A stretch of 64,000 bases of DNA, from positions 1 to 64,000 of the forward strand of contig NZ_JABKKF010000014.1 of the NCBI RefSeq assembly GCF_013166605.1, given 5' to 3'. The notes below the pieces were generated by a model that saw nothing but the letters and a program-made list of their open reading frames with translations, was not told the DNA's origin and searched no databases. A program made the translations under genes and the position numbers. Shown here piece by piece: positions 1-7,149 of this stretch (its first letter is position 1; every line of letters begins with the position of its first letter). The DNA is from Xylanibacter muris (GTDB lineage: Bacteria; Bacteroidota; Bacteroidia; Bacteroidales; Bacteroidaceae).

Positions 1-89
1 GCTTTCAGGGCTGCTTTAAGAGGGGTGACAGACATTAAGTTCTTTCTTTTCAGACTTACAAGGCTATATGCTTAATCCCCATGGTTTGT

Positions 90-135
90 CGGGTGAGCCA
101 TTGTAGGCTCACGACTCAGGTTTACGGCTCACCCG
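90..135. repeat. Inverted repeat with two alternative pairings
   Basis: CGGGTGAGCC (90-99) is perfectly complementary to GGCTCACCCG (126-135). Its inner part (93-99) can instead pair with GGCTCAC at 106-112, so the two hairpins exclude each other. The preceding words resemble short stretches at 1945-1974 and 30461-30490, suggesting a small dispersed repeat. Function is unknown. Confidence 0.5.
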
Positions 136-437
136 CCAACCAGGGGGCGATAGAAAATCATGAGGTATTTTTTTGCATTCTATATTTGTAGAATTTCCAT
201 ATAATCATCCTTACTTTCCAATCTTTTGGCGGAGAGGCTTTCACATTGCAAGGCGATGTTCCTATTATGTGGATGACAGACAGTTCTAAGATTTCTATAT
301 GTGTATGGAGGGTGACACATGCTTGTAGGCAAAGAACGTTTTTTGTTAAGTCAAATAAGCGATATCAAACATTGCGAGATGCATAATAGATACTTCTATA
401 TAGTATTGTATTTGTTGCAACAAATTTTGGATATTGC

Positions 438-467
438 TTGTTTATTAAGATAATAGTTGTACCTTTG
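438..467 (+). promoter_or_regulatory. Bacteroidetes-type promoter of the DUF3795 gene
   Basis: TACCTTTG at 460-467 matches the -7 consensus TAnnTTTG. A partial -33 element (TTG, 438-440) lies 19 bases upstream. The predicted start site is about 40 bases before the ATG at 518. Confidence 0.55.
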
Positions 468-517
468 CGATATTTAATTATAAAATCGTTGAAAATCAAA
501 AAAATAGAAACTTCTTT

Positions 518-862
518 ATGAATGGCATTGAAGTAAATACAAGGAATATTGCAGCTTGTGGACTTTATTGCGGGGCTTGCCGTAAATTCTTGTCCGGAAG
601 ATGTTCCGGATGTTCCTTTAGTGATAAAGTATCATGGTGTAAGATTCGTAAGTGTGTGATTAATAACGGATACCATACTTGTGCCGGATGTAGTAAGGAT
701 GTAGCTGATTGTAAGATATATTCAAACATTATAGGTAAGTTGTTCTCTCTTATTTTTAATTCAGATCGTCCGGCCTGTATACGTTATATCAAGAGAAATG
801 GTGAACAGGCTTTTGCTGAGGAAATGGCCGGGCATAAGAGAATGACGATGAAAAGGAAATAG
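518..862 (+). CDS. DUF3795 cysteine-rich protein
   Basis: A 114-residue protein with ten cysteines in its first 65 residues (C14, C18, C21, C29, C32, C41, C46, C55, C58, C65), several as CxxC pairs. This is the pattern of DUF3795, a small family thought to bind metal, probably zinc. The family has no established reaction. The basic C-terminus lacks cysteines. There is no signal peptide, so it should be cytoplasmic. A promoter lies about 50 bases upstream. The next gene starts 8 bases after the stop, so the two are probably co-transcribed. Family assignment is fairly secure; function is unknown. Confidence 0.7.
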   Translation: MNGIEVNTRNIAACGLYCGACRKFLSGRCSGCSFSDKVSWCKIRKCVINNGYHTCAGCSKDVADCKIYSNIIGKLFSLIFNSDRPACIRYIKRNGEQAFAEEMAGHKRMTMKRK

Positions 863-870
863 AACAGGTA

Positions 871-1896
871 ATGAATATTCCAAATATACGTTTGCTAAAC
901 CAACAGCTTGTAGCCCCTTTGTTTTCGGATGCTCATGACTTGGTTGGATGGATGGGTATGGTGCAGGCTCAGGAGTATAGGATGATGCGTTGGGCCGTGG
1001 CTTTGCGGTTGAAAAGTCCGAAAATGGAGGCTTTTCGAAAAGCTTATGATTCCGGACGTATTGTCCGTACGCATTTGTTTCGCTGTACTTGGCAATTGGT
1101 GACGGCTGAAGACTTGCGTTGGATGTCGCGTCTCTGTGCTGAGAAAAATAAGCGTGCGATCAACGGTTATTTAAAAACTTATGGGCTGGATATCAGTGAG
1201 AGGCAATACGAGAGATTCAATGATTTGGTAAGTCAAGTGCTGTCCGGAACAGATTCTATGCTTAAAGACGATTTGGTTTCATCGTTGAAGGAAATGGGAT
1301 TCTGCGTTGATTCTCATACATTTTCCATATATCTTCGTCGTGCGGAATTTGATGGTGTTATATGCAGTGGGCGTCTTGATGCCAGGCAGAACACATACGC
1401 ATTGGTGGAAAAACGTATTCCTCGATTTGATGAGCTTTCACATGAGGAGTCGTTGATGATGCTGGCACGAAAATATTTCCGAAGCCATTCTCCGGCCACA
1501 ATGCAGGATTTTATATGGTGGACGGGGCTTGCCGCAAGAGATTGTCAAAAGGCGGTTTGTTTTGTCGGTAAAGAGTTGTCTGAATATATTCACGATGGAG
1601 AAACTTACTATATTTACCGTGATTGCCGTATCAGGGGATGTCGTGGAAAGACATTGCTCCTGCCGTCTTATGACGAGTACCTTATAGGCTATAAAAGCCG
1701 TTTTCATGTTATTGAAAATGATTTTCGCAGCTATGCATTCAGTAATAACGGGCTTTTTTATCCCGTGATTGTGTCAGACGGGCGTATTGTAGGCAACTGG
1801 CATCCACAGAAGAAAAATACTTGTTTTTTCAGGGAAGAATACCGGACGGATATTGAAGGTGCCTTCGGTGAATATTTGCGTTTTGTGTCATCGTAG
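871..1896 (+). CDS. AlkZ-like winged-helix DNA glycosylase family protein
   Basis: A 341-residue protein of the HTH_42/AlkZ-like family (PF06224). Characterised members (Streptomyces AlkZ, E. coli YcaQ/AlkX) unhook interstrand crosslinks or remove bulky alkylated bases. Family marks include Q-A-Q at residues 32-34, in the place of the catalytic Q-hydrophobic-Q motif of AlkZ, and VRTHLFRCTWQLVT near residues 70-83. The Q-x-Q form is closer to AlkZ than to YcaQ (Q-x-D). The start at 871 leaves an 8-base gap after the DUF3795 gene, suggesting one operon. The substrate cannot be read from sequence. It could be a self-resistance glycosylase, but no toxin biosynthesis genes are nearby. Confidence 0.7.
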   Translation: MNIPNIRLLNQQLVAPLFSDAHDLVGWMGMVQAQEYRMMRWAVALRLKSPKMEAFRKAYDSGRIVRTHLFRCTWQLVTAEDLRWMSRLCAEKNKRAINGYLKTYGLDISERQYERFNDLVSQVLSGTDSMLKDDLVSSLKEMGFCVDSHTFSIYLRRAEFDGVICSGRLDARQNTYALVEKRIPRFDELSHEESLMMLARKYFRSHSPATMQDFIWWTGLAARDCQKAVCFVGKELSEYIHDGETYYIYRDCRIRGCRGKTLLLPSYDEYLIGYKSRFHVIENDFRSYAFSNNGLFYPVIVSDGRIVGNWHPQKKNTCFFREEYRTDIEGAFGEYLRFVSS

Positions 1897-1944
1897 TATT
1901 TACTTTATTATGTTTTATGGATGATAAATATCCCCACTGATTTT

Positions 1945-1974
1945 CTACTGAGCCCCGGTTTGTCTGGTGAGCCG
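1945..1974. repeat. Short dispersed repeat related to 77-99 and 30461-30490
   Basis: The words CCCCGGTTTGTCTGGTGAGCC resemble those at 77-99 and, more loosely, at 30461-30490. All three copies are intergenic. This copy lacks the second inverted arm. Confidence 0.35.
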
Positions 1975-2010
1975 ATAAAAGAAATATTTGAAATCTTTGA
2001 AGTGAGAAAG

Positions 2011-2044
2011 AAAAAACCGTCCCGAAACAATAGTTCGGAACGGT
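2011..2044 (-). terminator. Terminator of the tRNA-Ser/Glu/Glu operon
   Basis: On the minus strand, an 11-bp stem (arms 2016-2026 and 2034-2044, one mismatched pair) with a 7-base loop is followed by a run of T (complement of the A run at 2011-2016). It lies just downstream of the last tRNA. Confidence 0.75.
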
Positions 2045-2049
2045 CTGTG

Positions 2050-2121
2050 TAGTGGATAGGGGAATCGAACCCCTATGCCAAGATTGAGAATCTTGTATCC
2101 TAACCGTTAGATGAATCCACC
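2050..2121 (-). tRNA. tRNA-Glu (anticodon CTC)
   Basis: The minus strand folds as a cloverleaf: 7-bp acceptor stem (G1-U72 wobble), anticodon stem CAAGA/TCTTG around loop TTCTCAA giving CTC, and a T arm with GGTTCGATTCC. CCA is not encoded. An identical copy lies 50 bases upstream in the same transcription unit. Confidence 0.93.
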
Positions 2122-2170
2122 AATTAAAATCGCATTAAAAAAAGTTCCAGTAGAACTGAAACTTTTAAAG

Positions 2171-2242
2171 TAGTGGATAGGGGAATCGAACCCCTATGCC
2201 AAGATTGAGAATCTTGTATCCTAACCGTTAGATGAATCCACC
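2171..2242 (-). tRNA. tRNA-Glu (anticodon CTC), tandem copy
   Basis: The 72 bases are identical to the tRNA at 2050-2121, a recent or homogenised tandem duplication. It lies between tRNA-Ser and the other copy. Anticodon loop TTCTCAA gives CTC. CCA is not encoded. Confidence 0.93.
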
Positions 2243-2258
2243 GACTTTTATAAATCTG

Positions 2259-2345
2259 CGGAAGCTGGGGGATTCGAACCCCCGGTACGTTTACACGCAC
2301 GGCAGTTTAGCAAACTGCTGGTTTCAGCCACTCACCCAAACTTCC
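2259..2345 (-). tRNA. tRNA-Ser (anticodon GCT)
   Basis: A minus-strand cloverleaf of 87 bases with the long variable arm of class II tRNAs. Anticodon stem GCAGT/ACTGC around TTGCTAA gives GCT (serine AGC/AGU). It is the first gene of the operon, about 50 bases from the promoter. Confidence 0.93.
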
Positions 2346-2393
2346 TTTACAGATTTCAATTTGTTGTTTCAGCGTTTTCTCTTAAACGCGGTG

Positions 2394-2425
2394 CAAAGGT
2401 ACTGCTTTTATTTTAAACTTGCAAA
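2394..2425 (-). promoter_or_regulatory. Promoter of the tRNA-Ser/Glu/Glu operon
   Basis: On the minus strand, TTTG (2422-2425), 20 bases, then TACCTTTG (2394-2401): a full match to the Bacteroidetes consensus. It points into tRNA-Ser. Confidence 0.8.
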
Positions 2426-2453
2426 CTTTTTTTGAAAAAACTTCAGAAAAAGA

Positions 2454-2849
2454 TTAATCCTTATCCTTTTTATAGTACTTGAATGCCAAGACGCTTGAAA
2501 TATTCGGAGTGATATAGAATGTTGCCGAATATTCTTCCGAGTTCAGTCTGTAGTCTGCTCTGAGATACATTATGTTTTTTCCTTCTGCTCTTTTGCCGTA
2601 TGTAATGTCTTTTTTGTATTTGTTTTCCTGTTTTACAATATCATGCATTGCAGTAATGGCTGAATCCGTGAGTGCTGCAGTGGAGTCAAGCTTTGAGAAA
2701 CTTATTTTGCTTAGTTCCGATGGAGTATTCAGATTGTTTTTAAGGAAACTCTCGACAATCTTTTCCGCATCATGCTGTTGCCCGCAAGATGTGAGCAACA
2801 GCATGAATGTGGATATAGTTAGAAAGTTATGGAATACGGTATGTCTCAT
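2454..2849 (-). CDS. Small lipoprotein of unknown function
   Basis: With the start at 2849 this is a 131-residue protein. It has a basic N-terminus, a hydrophobic stretch and a lipobox LLTSC (Cys22), so it should be an exported, lipid-anchored envelope protein. A longer frame begins at 2912, but it would overlap pepD and place 21 polar residues before the signal peptide, so I reject it. The mature part is charged, with a helical repeat-like middle and a basic tail. I recognise no named domain. The gene lies 17 bases downstream of pepD on the same strand and may share its transcript. Confidence 0.65.
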   Translation of the reverse strand: MRHTVFHNFLTISTFMLLLTSCGQQHDAEKIVESFLKNNLNTPSELSKISFSKLDSTAALTDSAITAMHDIVKQENKYKKDITYGKRAEGKNIMYLRADYRLNSEEYSATFYITPNISSVLAFKYYKKDKD

Positions 2850-2866
2850 TTTCTGTCGGCTTCCAT

Positions 2867-4324
2867 TTATTTCTCCGGTATGTTTTTGAGTATCTCCATT
2901 ATGTGGTCCCATACCATTTGTACTGTCGGGATATGCAGTCGTTCTTCCGGTGTATGCACATCGCGTAGTGTCGGACCGAATGACACCATGTCCAGATTAG
3001 GATAACGCTCAGAGAACAGTCCGCATTCCAGTCCGGCGTGTATACCTTTTACTATAGGCTCCTTTCCGAATAGTTTTTTGTATGTATCGGAAACGATTTT
3101 TGTGAGAGCACTGTTTGCGTTCATTTTCCATGCCGGGTATCCGTCGTTTTGTATAACTGTTGCTCCGGCAAGTTCAAATACTGCCTTTACAGTGTTACAT
3201 TGGTTTTCGAGGTTGCTCATCACATTACTTCTTTGTGAGGCAACGGCTGTTATTGTGTCCTCTGTTGTTATTATGCTTGCCAGGTTGCTTGAAGTTTCAA
3301 CCATCCATGCCAATGCCTCATCCTGGCACATTGCAAACACCCCGTTGTCGCAGGCCTGTATTGCGCGTATGAATCTGTCGGCAATGTCTTTCTTTATCAC
3401 TGCAAGCGGTTCTGTGCTTTCCATGGCGAACACCATTTCTGTGTCGCTGACATGGAATTCCTCTTCAATCTCAGCTGTGAATATATTCCAGTCAATCCTG
3501 ATGTTTTCCTTTTCGGTGTTTTTAACTGCGATTACAAATTTGCCGTCACGCGGTATGGCATTATGCATTTTTCCCGAATTGAATGAGGCAAGGCGTATGT
3601 CGTACTTGTTCATTTCCTTATATAGGAAGCGTGCGAGTATCTTTATTGCATTTGCCCTTTTCTTTTCAATGTCATCTCCAGAGTGTCCGCCCTTAAGTCC
3701 TTTTATAGAGCCTTGTATATAAAAATAAGTGTCGTCAAGTGTTTCATATTCAGCTTTGAATGTGGCTGTCGTTGTGCGTCCCCCTGCACATGATACGAAA
3801 ATCTGTCCTTCGTCCTCGCTGTCAAGGTTGATGAGCATGTCACCGCTCATGAATCCGGCTTCCATTCCCATTGCCCCCGTGAGCTGTGTTTCCTCGTCAC
3901 GTGTGAATACGCATTCGATAGGTCCGTGACAAATATCGTCAGATTCAAGGATGGCAAGCTCGATGGCGACTCCGATACCGTCATCTGCTCCAAGGGTCGT
4001 TCCTTTGGCTTTAAGCCATTCACCGTCTATGTAAGTCTGTATGGCATCCTTGTCGAAATCGAATTCTACGTCTACAAGTTTGTCGCATACCATGTCCATG
4101 TGGCTTTGCAGGATAACGGTTTTTCGGTTCTCATATCCCGGTGTGGCCGGTTTTCTTATGATGACGTTTCCTGTTTCATCGACATTTGTCTCAAGATTGC
4201 GGGATATACCCCAGTTCTTGAGGTATTCTATCATTTTCTCCTCACGTTTCGACGGACGGGGGATTTCATTGATACGTGCAAATTGTTCAAATACACATAA
4301 AGGGGTTAAATTACTTTTAGTCAT
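2867..4324 (-). CDS. pepD: Aminoacyl-histidine dipeptidase (M20, PepD)
   Basis: A 485-residue cytosolic metallopeptidase of the PepD branch of family M20, which cleaves Xaa-His and other dipeptides. Metal-site motifs are visible: SHMD (His75, Asp77), GADDG (around residues 113-116) and the catalytic EE in RDEETQ (144-145). Later come GGHSGDD in the lid region and a C-terminal HAGLECG segment. Length fits PepD of E. coli and Bacteroidetes (about 485). It is transcribed away from the small membrane protein gene at 4403. A lipoprotein gene follows 17 bases downstream. Confidence 0.93.
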   Translation of the reverse strand: MTKSNLTPLCVFEQFARINEIPRPSKREEKMIEYLKNWGISRNLETNVDETGNVIIRKPATPGYENRKTVILQSHMDMVCDKLVDVEFDFDKDAIQTYIDGEWLKAKGTTLGADDGIGVAIELAILESDDICHGPIECVFTRDEETQLTGAMGMEAGFMSGDMLINLDSEDEGQIFVSCAGGRTTTATFKAEYETLDDTYFYIQGSIKGLKGGHSGDDIEKKRANAIKILARFLYKEMNKYDIRLASFNSGKMHNAIPRDGKFVIAVKNTEKENIRIDWNIFTAEIEEEFHVSDTEMVFAMESTEPLAVIKKDIADRFIRAIQACDNGVFAMCQDEALAWMVETSSNLASIITTEDTITAVASQRSNVMSNLENQCNTVKAVFELAGATVIQNDGYPAWKMNANSALTKIVSDTYKKLFGKEPIVKGIHAGLECGLFSERYPNLDMVSFGPTLRDVHTPEERLHIPTVQMVWDHIMEILKNIPEK

Positions 4325-4374
4325 TATTCACTCTTTTTTTTGACATTATATTACTGTAATTAATTAAATTGCAT

Positions 4375-4382
4375 TATCTTTG
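4375..4382 (+). promoter_or_regulatory. -7 element upstream of the 4403 gene
   Basis: TATCTTTG matches TAnnTTTG, 20 bases before the ATG at 4403. No clear -33 TTTG lies at the right distance. Confidence 0.5.
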
Positions 4383-4402
4383 CATCCGCAAAATTACACA
4401 AT

Positions 4403-4618
4403 ATGATTGAGATTTTCCTATTGAGCACGTTAATTATTGCTATTGGCATGGTATTTTTGTGCGTGAAACTGTTTTTCATTAAAGATGGGAGTTTCGCATC
4501 CCAGCACATTCATGACAGTGCTGCCATGAAAGCACGTGGCATTCATTGTGTAATGGAACAGGACAGGGAATCCCGTCGGAAAAGCAAGTCTGCCGTTAGT
4601 GAGACGACAATATCATAG
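4403..4618 (+). CDS. Small single-pass membrane protein, unknown
   Basis: A 71-residue protein with one transmembrane segment at about residues 2-27 and a polar tail containing a basic RESRRKSK stretch. I do not recognise a named family. It lies just upstream of the OmpH-like lipoprotein gene on the same strand (25 bases between stop and next start), so the two are probably one unit. A -7 promoter element lies 20 bases upstream. Its reading frame and spacing argue that it is real. Confidence 0.6.
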   Translation: MIEIFLLSTLIIAIGMVFLCVKLFFIKDGSFASQHIHDSAAMKARGIHCVMEQDRESRRKSKSAVSETTIS

Positions 4619-4643
4619 AATAACTTTATATATAACAATAGAA

Positions 4644-5264
4644 ATGAAAAAAAATCATTTATTTGCATCGTTATCGTTCGTTGCTGTTTCTGCCTTAGGA
4701 ATGATGTCGTGCAACAATTCCAGTCCAAAGATGGATGAGAAGCCGTCACAGGATAATGTTTCTGCCGGTTCTGCAGCGGGTATGAAAATTGCATACGTGG
4801 AGGTGGATTCGTTAATGTCTCAGTATCAATTCTGCAAGGACTATACTCTTGTTCTCCAGAAGAAGAGCAATAATGCAAGAAATACACTTACTCAGAAAGG
4901 AAAGCAGTTGCAGGCTGCTGCAAATAATTTCCAGCAGAAGTTGCAGAATAACGGCTTTACGAGCCGCGAGCAGGCGGCAAGTGCGCAGGCGGCAATACAA
5001 AAGAGCGAGCAGGATCTGCAGAATCTTCAAAACCGTTTGGGCTCCGAGCTTGATGCGGAGACTACAAAATATAATATGGCCCTGCGCGATTCTCTTCAGA
5101 ACTTCCTTAGAGATTACAATAAGGACAAAAAGTATGACCTCATCCTCTCAAAGGCGGGAGACAATATACTTTATGCGGCAAAGAAGCATGATATCACAAA
5201 CGAGGTTATAGCAGGGTTGAACAAGAGATATAAGCCGGCGTCTAAGGCGAAGGCTGATAAATAA
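4644..5264 (+). CDS. OmpH/Skp-like lipoprotein
   Basis: A 206-residue protein starting at 4644. A longer frame from 4599 would overlap the previous gene and precede the signal peptide, so it is rejected. The N-terminus is a signal peptide with a lipobox-like GMMSC. The mature part begins with KIAYVEVDSL, the OmpH/Skp opening strand, followed by a long Gln/Lys/Ala-rich coiled coil (about residues 75-150) and the returning LILSKAGDNILYA strand. Skp-family proteins chaperone outer-membrane proteins in the periplasm. A lipid-anchored version is common in Bacteroidetes. Its clients here are unknown. Confidence 0.8.
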   Translation: MKKNHLFASLSFVAVSALGMMSCNNSSPKMDEKPSQDNVSAGSAAGMKIAYVEVDSLMSQYQFCKDYTLVLQKKSNNARNTLTQKGKQLQAAANNFQQKLQNNGFTSREQAASAQAAIQKSEQDLQNLQNRLGSELDAETTKYNMALRDSLQNFLRDYNKDKKYDLILSKAGDNILYAAKKHDITNEVIAGLNKRYKPASKAKADK

Positions 5265-5321
5265 TATAATACCGGCTTTTAAGTAGTGTCAGGAAGACTG
5301 TTTCCCGGCACATGAAGATAT

Positions 5322-5398
5322 ACATCAAACATTTACGGAGAGGACATAAGCGTCATATAGTATGATGCCTGATGTCCTCTCCGTAAATGTTTTGATGT
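5322..5398. repeat. Long hairpin, about 26-bp arms
   Basis: Arms 5322-5347 and 5372-5398 are complementary over about 26 bp with one bulged base, around a 24-base loop. There is no T run on either side, so this is not a classical intrinsic terminator. It could be a bidirectional termination structure or a small palindromic mobile element. Confidence 0.7.
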
Positions 5399-5603
5399 GT
5401 AATGCGTGTGTGTGTTTAGAGTCCGTAATCCGGTCAGGATTCTGGTTGCCGTATGATAAGACATGTATGGGATATTTTTCGTATCCGGTGTTTTCGGACT
5501 TTGATATGTAATAAAAATTTGAAAACTTTTTGTTGCTGTTCTTTCCTGAATCTGTAATACTTGTAAGATGTTGGTATACAGCTTGTTATAAGCATTAAAA
5601 AGT

Positions 5604-5712
5604 ATGCCAAAAATGAACAGCCTATTCTTGCGTGATGAATAGGCTGTTCTCTTTCAATGAATGGCATGTTCATCGAGCATGAATAGGCCATTCACTGAAA
5701 GAGAATTTTACA
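5604..5712 (-). repeat. 109-bp double-hairpin intergenic repeat, copy A
   Basis: Two adjacent hairpins: 13-bp perfect arms 5615-5627/5637-5649, and 24-bp arms with three mismatches at 5649-5672/5680-5703 around a 7-base loop. The reverse complement aligns end to end with 50114-50222, sharing both termini (TGTAAAATTCTCTT and TTTTTGGCAT) and core words such as GAATAGGCCATTCA. Confidence 0.8.
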
Positions 5713-5812
5713 TATACCTGAAGATGTAAATAGATTTCAAAAAATACGCTATACTCCGTTTTTCTGATAAGTTGGCAAATGGAGTATAGCGTATTTTTAA
5801 ATGAATTCACGT

Positions 5813-6766
5813 TTATTCTTTATCGATGCTTATAAGCTCGTATTTTTTGCTGCCCATTCCTATTTTCTCCGCATGGTCTATTGTAAGAGTTCCGTGCCGT
5901 GTCTTTATTCGTTCTATTAGCGGGGCGTTATTGTTGTTGTCTTCCGGCTTCATGTTGAAGATGATGTCTATGCATGCCTGGTCGAGGGCCACAGGGTCGA
6001 GTGAGGCAAGAATACCGTAGTCTTTCAGTTTCACGGCCTCAGGCCTTGACACGCAGTCGCAGTCTACGCTCATATTGTTCATTACGCTGATATATATGAT
6101 TTTATCTTCATAGTAGTCGGCCACCGCCTGTGCCGCTGCGGCCATTGACATGAGGAAGCCGTCCTGGTTTCCTGTATGTTTCCACATCGTCTTCAGGTCG
6201 GATGTGATACCGGCCGTGTGTATGTTTGCTTTTCCTCTTGCCGATGCCACTCCGATGCTCTGGTTCTTCAGCACACCGCCGAACCCTCCCATGGGATGTC
6301 CTTTGAAATGCGCGAGGTTTATCATGAAGTCGTAGTTTCTTATGTTTTTGCCCACGATATCATACTTTATATGTGATGTGTCGCGCACGGGGATGTTTAT
6401 TTCCCCTTCGGCATCCATGATGTCCACTTTTGCTATTTTTGTGTATCCATGTTCCTCGGCCACTCTCAGATGCTCTTCCGTTGTGCTCCTTTTCCCTCCG
6501 TATGCGGTGTTGCATTCCACTATCGTTCCGTTCACCTTCTTTACGAGTCCGCCTATCAGTTCCGGCTTCAGGTAGTTTGGGTTTCCTGCTTCCCCTGTGC
6601 TTATCTTTACTGCCACCCTTCCCTCAGCCTTACGTCCGAGAGCCTCATATATCTTTATGAGTGCATCTGGGTTTATGTCTCTTGTTACATAGACTTTGGA
6701 CTGTGCCATTCCAAATACCGATACTGCCATGAATAGTGCGGCAGCTGCAATTCTTTTTGTGTTCAT
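5813..6766 (-). CDS. Exported DUF362 family protein
   Basis: A 317-residue protein with a clear signal peptide (hydrophobic residues about 7-21, ending GMAQS). The rest matches DUF362, with the segments GHPMGGFGGVLKNQSIG and LDPVALDQACIDI typical of the family. DUF362 proteins are often fused or linked to 4Fe-4S ferredoxin domains. This one has no ferredoxin cysteine cluster, only a DCDC pair in the C-terminal half. The reaction is unknown. It is transcribed alone, converging on the OmpH-like gene. A minus-strand -7 element lies at 6897-6904. Confidence 0.75.
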   Translation of the reverse strand: MNTKRIAAAALFMAVSVFGMAQSKVYVTRDINPDALIKIYEALGRKAEGRVAVKISTGEAGNPNYLKPELIGGLVKKVNGTIVECNTAYGGKRSTTEEHLRVAEEHGYTKIAKVDIMDAEGEINIPVRDTSHIKYDIVGKNIRNYDFMINLAHFKGHPMGGFGGVLKNQSIGVASARGKANIHTAGITSDLKTMWKHTGNQDGFLMSMAAAAQAVADYYEDKIIYISVMNNMSVDCDCVSRPEAVKLKDYGILASLDPVALDQACIDIIFNMKPEDNNNNAPLIERIKTRHGTLTIDHAEKIGMGSKKYELISIDKE

Positions 6767-6881
6767 AGATTTGTATTTATTGTGATGTTGTATTTTGTCC
6801 TTTGATAGGGCATGAAATGTATTTCACATTGCACAGATAATGCAAACCGAATGCAATAATGCTTGCTTTAAATTGCGAGGT

Positions 6882-6904
6882 GCGCTTTATCTTATGCAAA
6901 AATA
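6882..6904 (-). promoter_or_regulatory. Minus-strand -7 element with shared downstream motif
   Basis: On the minus strand TATTTTTG (6897-6904) matches TAnnTTTG. It is followed by CATAAGATAAAGCG in the initial transcribed region. Nearly the same words follow the minus-strand -7 element at 22847-22854. Confidence 0.45.
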
Positions 6905-7097
6905 GTAAAAATCCACTTATTATCATATATCTTTGTTACGGATTAAGCAAACTAAATTACAGAAAGTACCTGCTATTAAAAGAAGGCCAAGTCACCGAAA
7001 GAGAGTGGCATATTTATAGATGGCTATTTAAGTACGCTACCATTTGATTAGAGGAACAACGATAATATTGTCCGGGCATAATATTAAAAGATATTAA

Positions 7098-7140
7098 TTA
7101 GGTTACAGAATAAAATAAAACAACTATCTTTGTAACCTAA
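7098..7140 (+). promoter_or_regulatory. Promoter and palindromic operator of the cas operon
   Basis: TTAGGTTACA (7098-7107) and TGTAACCTAA (7131-7140) form a perfect 10-bp inverted repeat with a 23-base spacer. The -7 element TATCTTTG (7125-7132) overlaps the right arm, and the start site falls at or just past it, about 10 bases before the ATG at 7150. A dimeric regulator bound here would block the promoter. The HTH protein encoded directly downstream is the obvious candidate. Confidence 0.7.
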
Positions 7141-7149
7141 ATATTTGCA

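Larger units (their letters stand above)
1..517. other. Gene-free left end of the window
   Basis: I see no credible coding region here. The stretch holds a GC-rich inverted repeat (90-135) and, near its right end, the promoter of the DUF3795 gene. The rest is AT-rich without recognisable structure. Confidence 0.6.
5265..5812. other. 548-base gene-free stretch rich in hairpins
   Basis: Between the OmpH-like gene and the DUF362 gene, which run towards each other. It holds a long hairpin (5322-5398) and a 109-bp double-hairpin element (5604-5712) that recurs at 50114-50222. Small ORFs crossing these hairpins look spurious. Confidence 0.7.
6767..7149. other. 383-base divergent intergenic region left of the CRISPR-Cas locus
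   Basis: It carries the minus-strand promoter of the DUF362 gene (6897-6904) and the operator/promoter of the HTH-ImmA/IrrE gene (7098-7140). The 62-codon frame at 6859-7047 has no start signal or family resemblance that I can support. Confidence 0.6.

Noticed and set aside
2232..2435. 67-codon ORF over tRNA-Ser
   Set aside because: It lies across tRNA genes and their promoter.
3078..3722. Long ORF antisense to pepD
   Set aside because: A shadow of the pepD reading frame; no independent signals.
5434..5691. Minus-strand 85-codon ORF
   Set aside because: It reads through the 109-bp hairpin element; the frame is a by-product of the palindromes.
6859..7047. 62-codon plus-strand ORF before the cas operon
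   Set aside because: No promoter or family signal. It overlaps the DUF362 promoter region.
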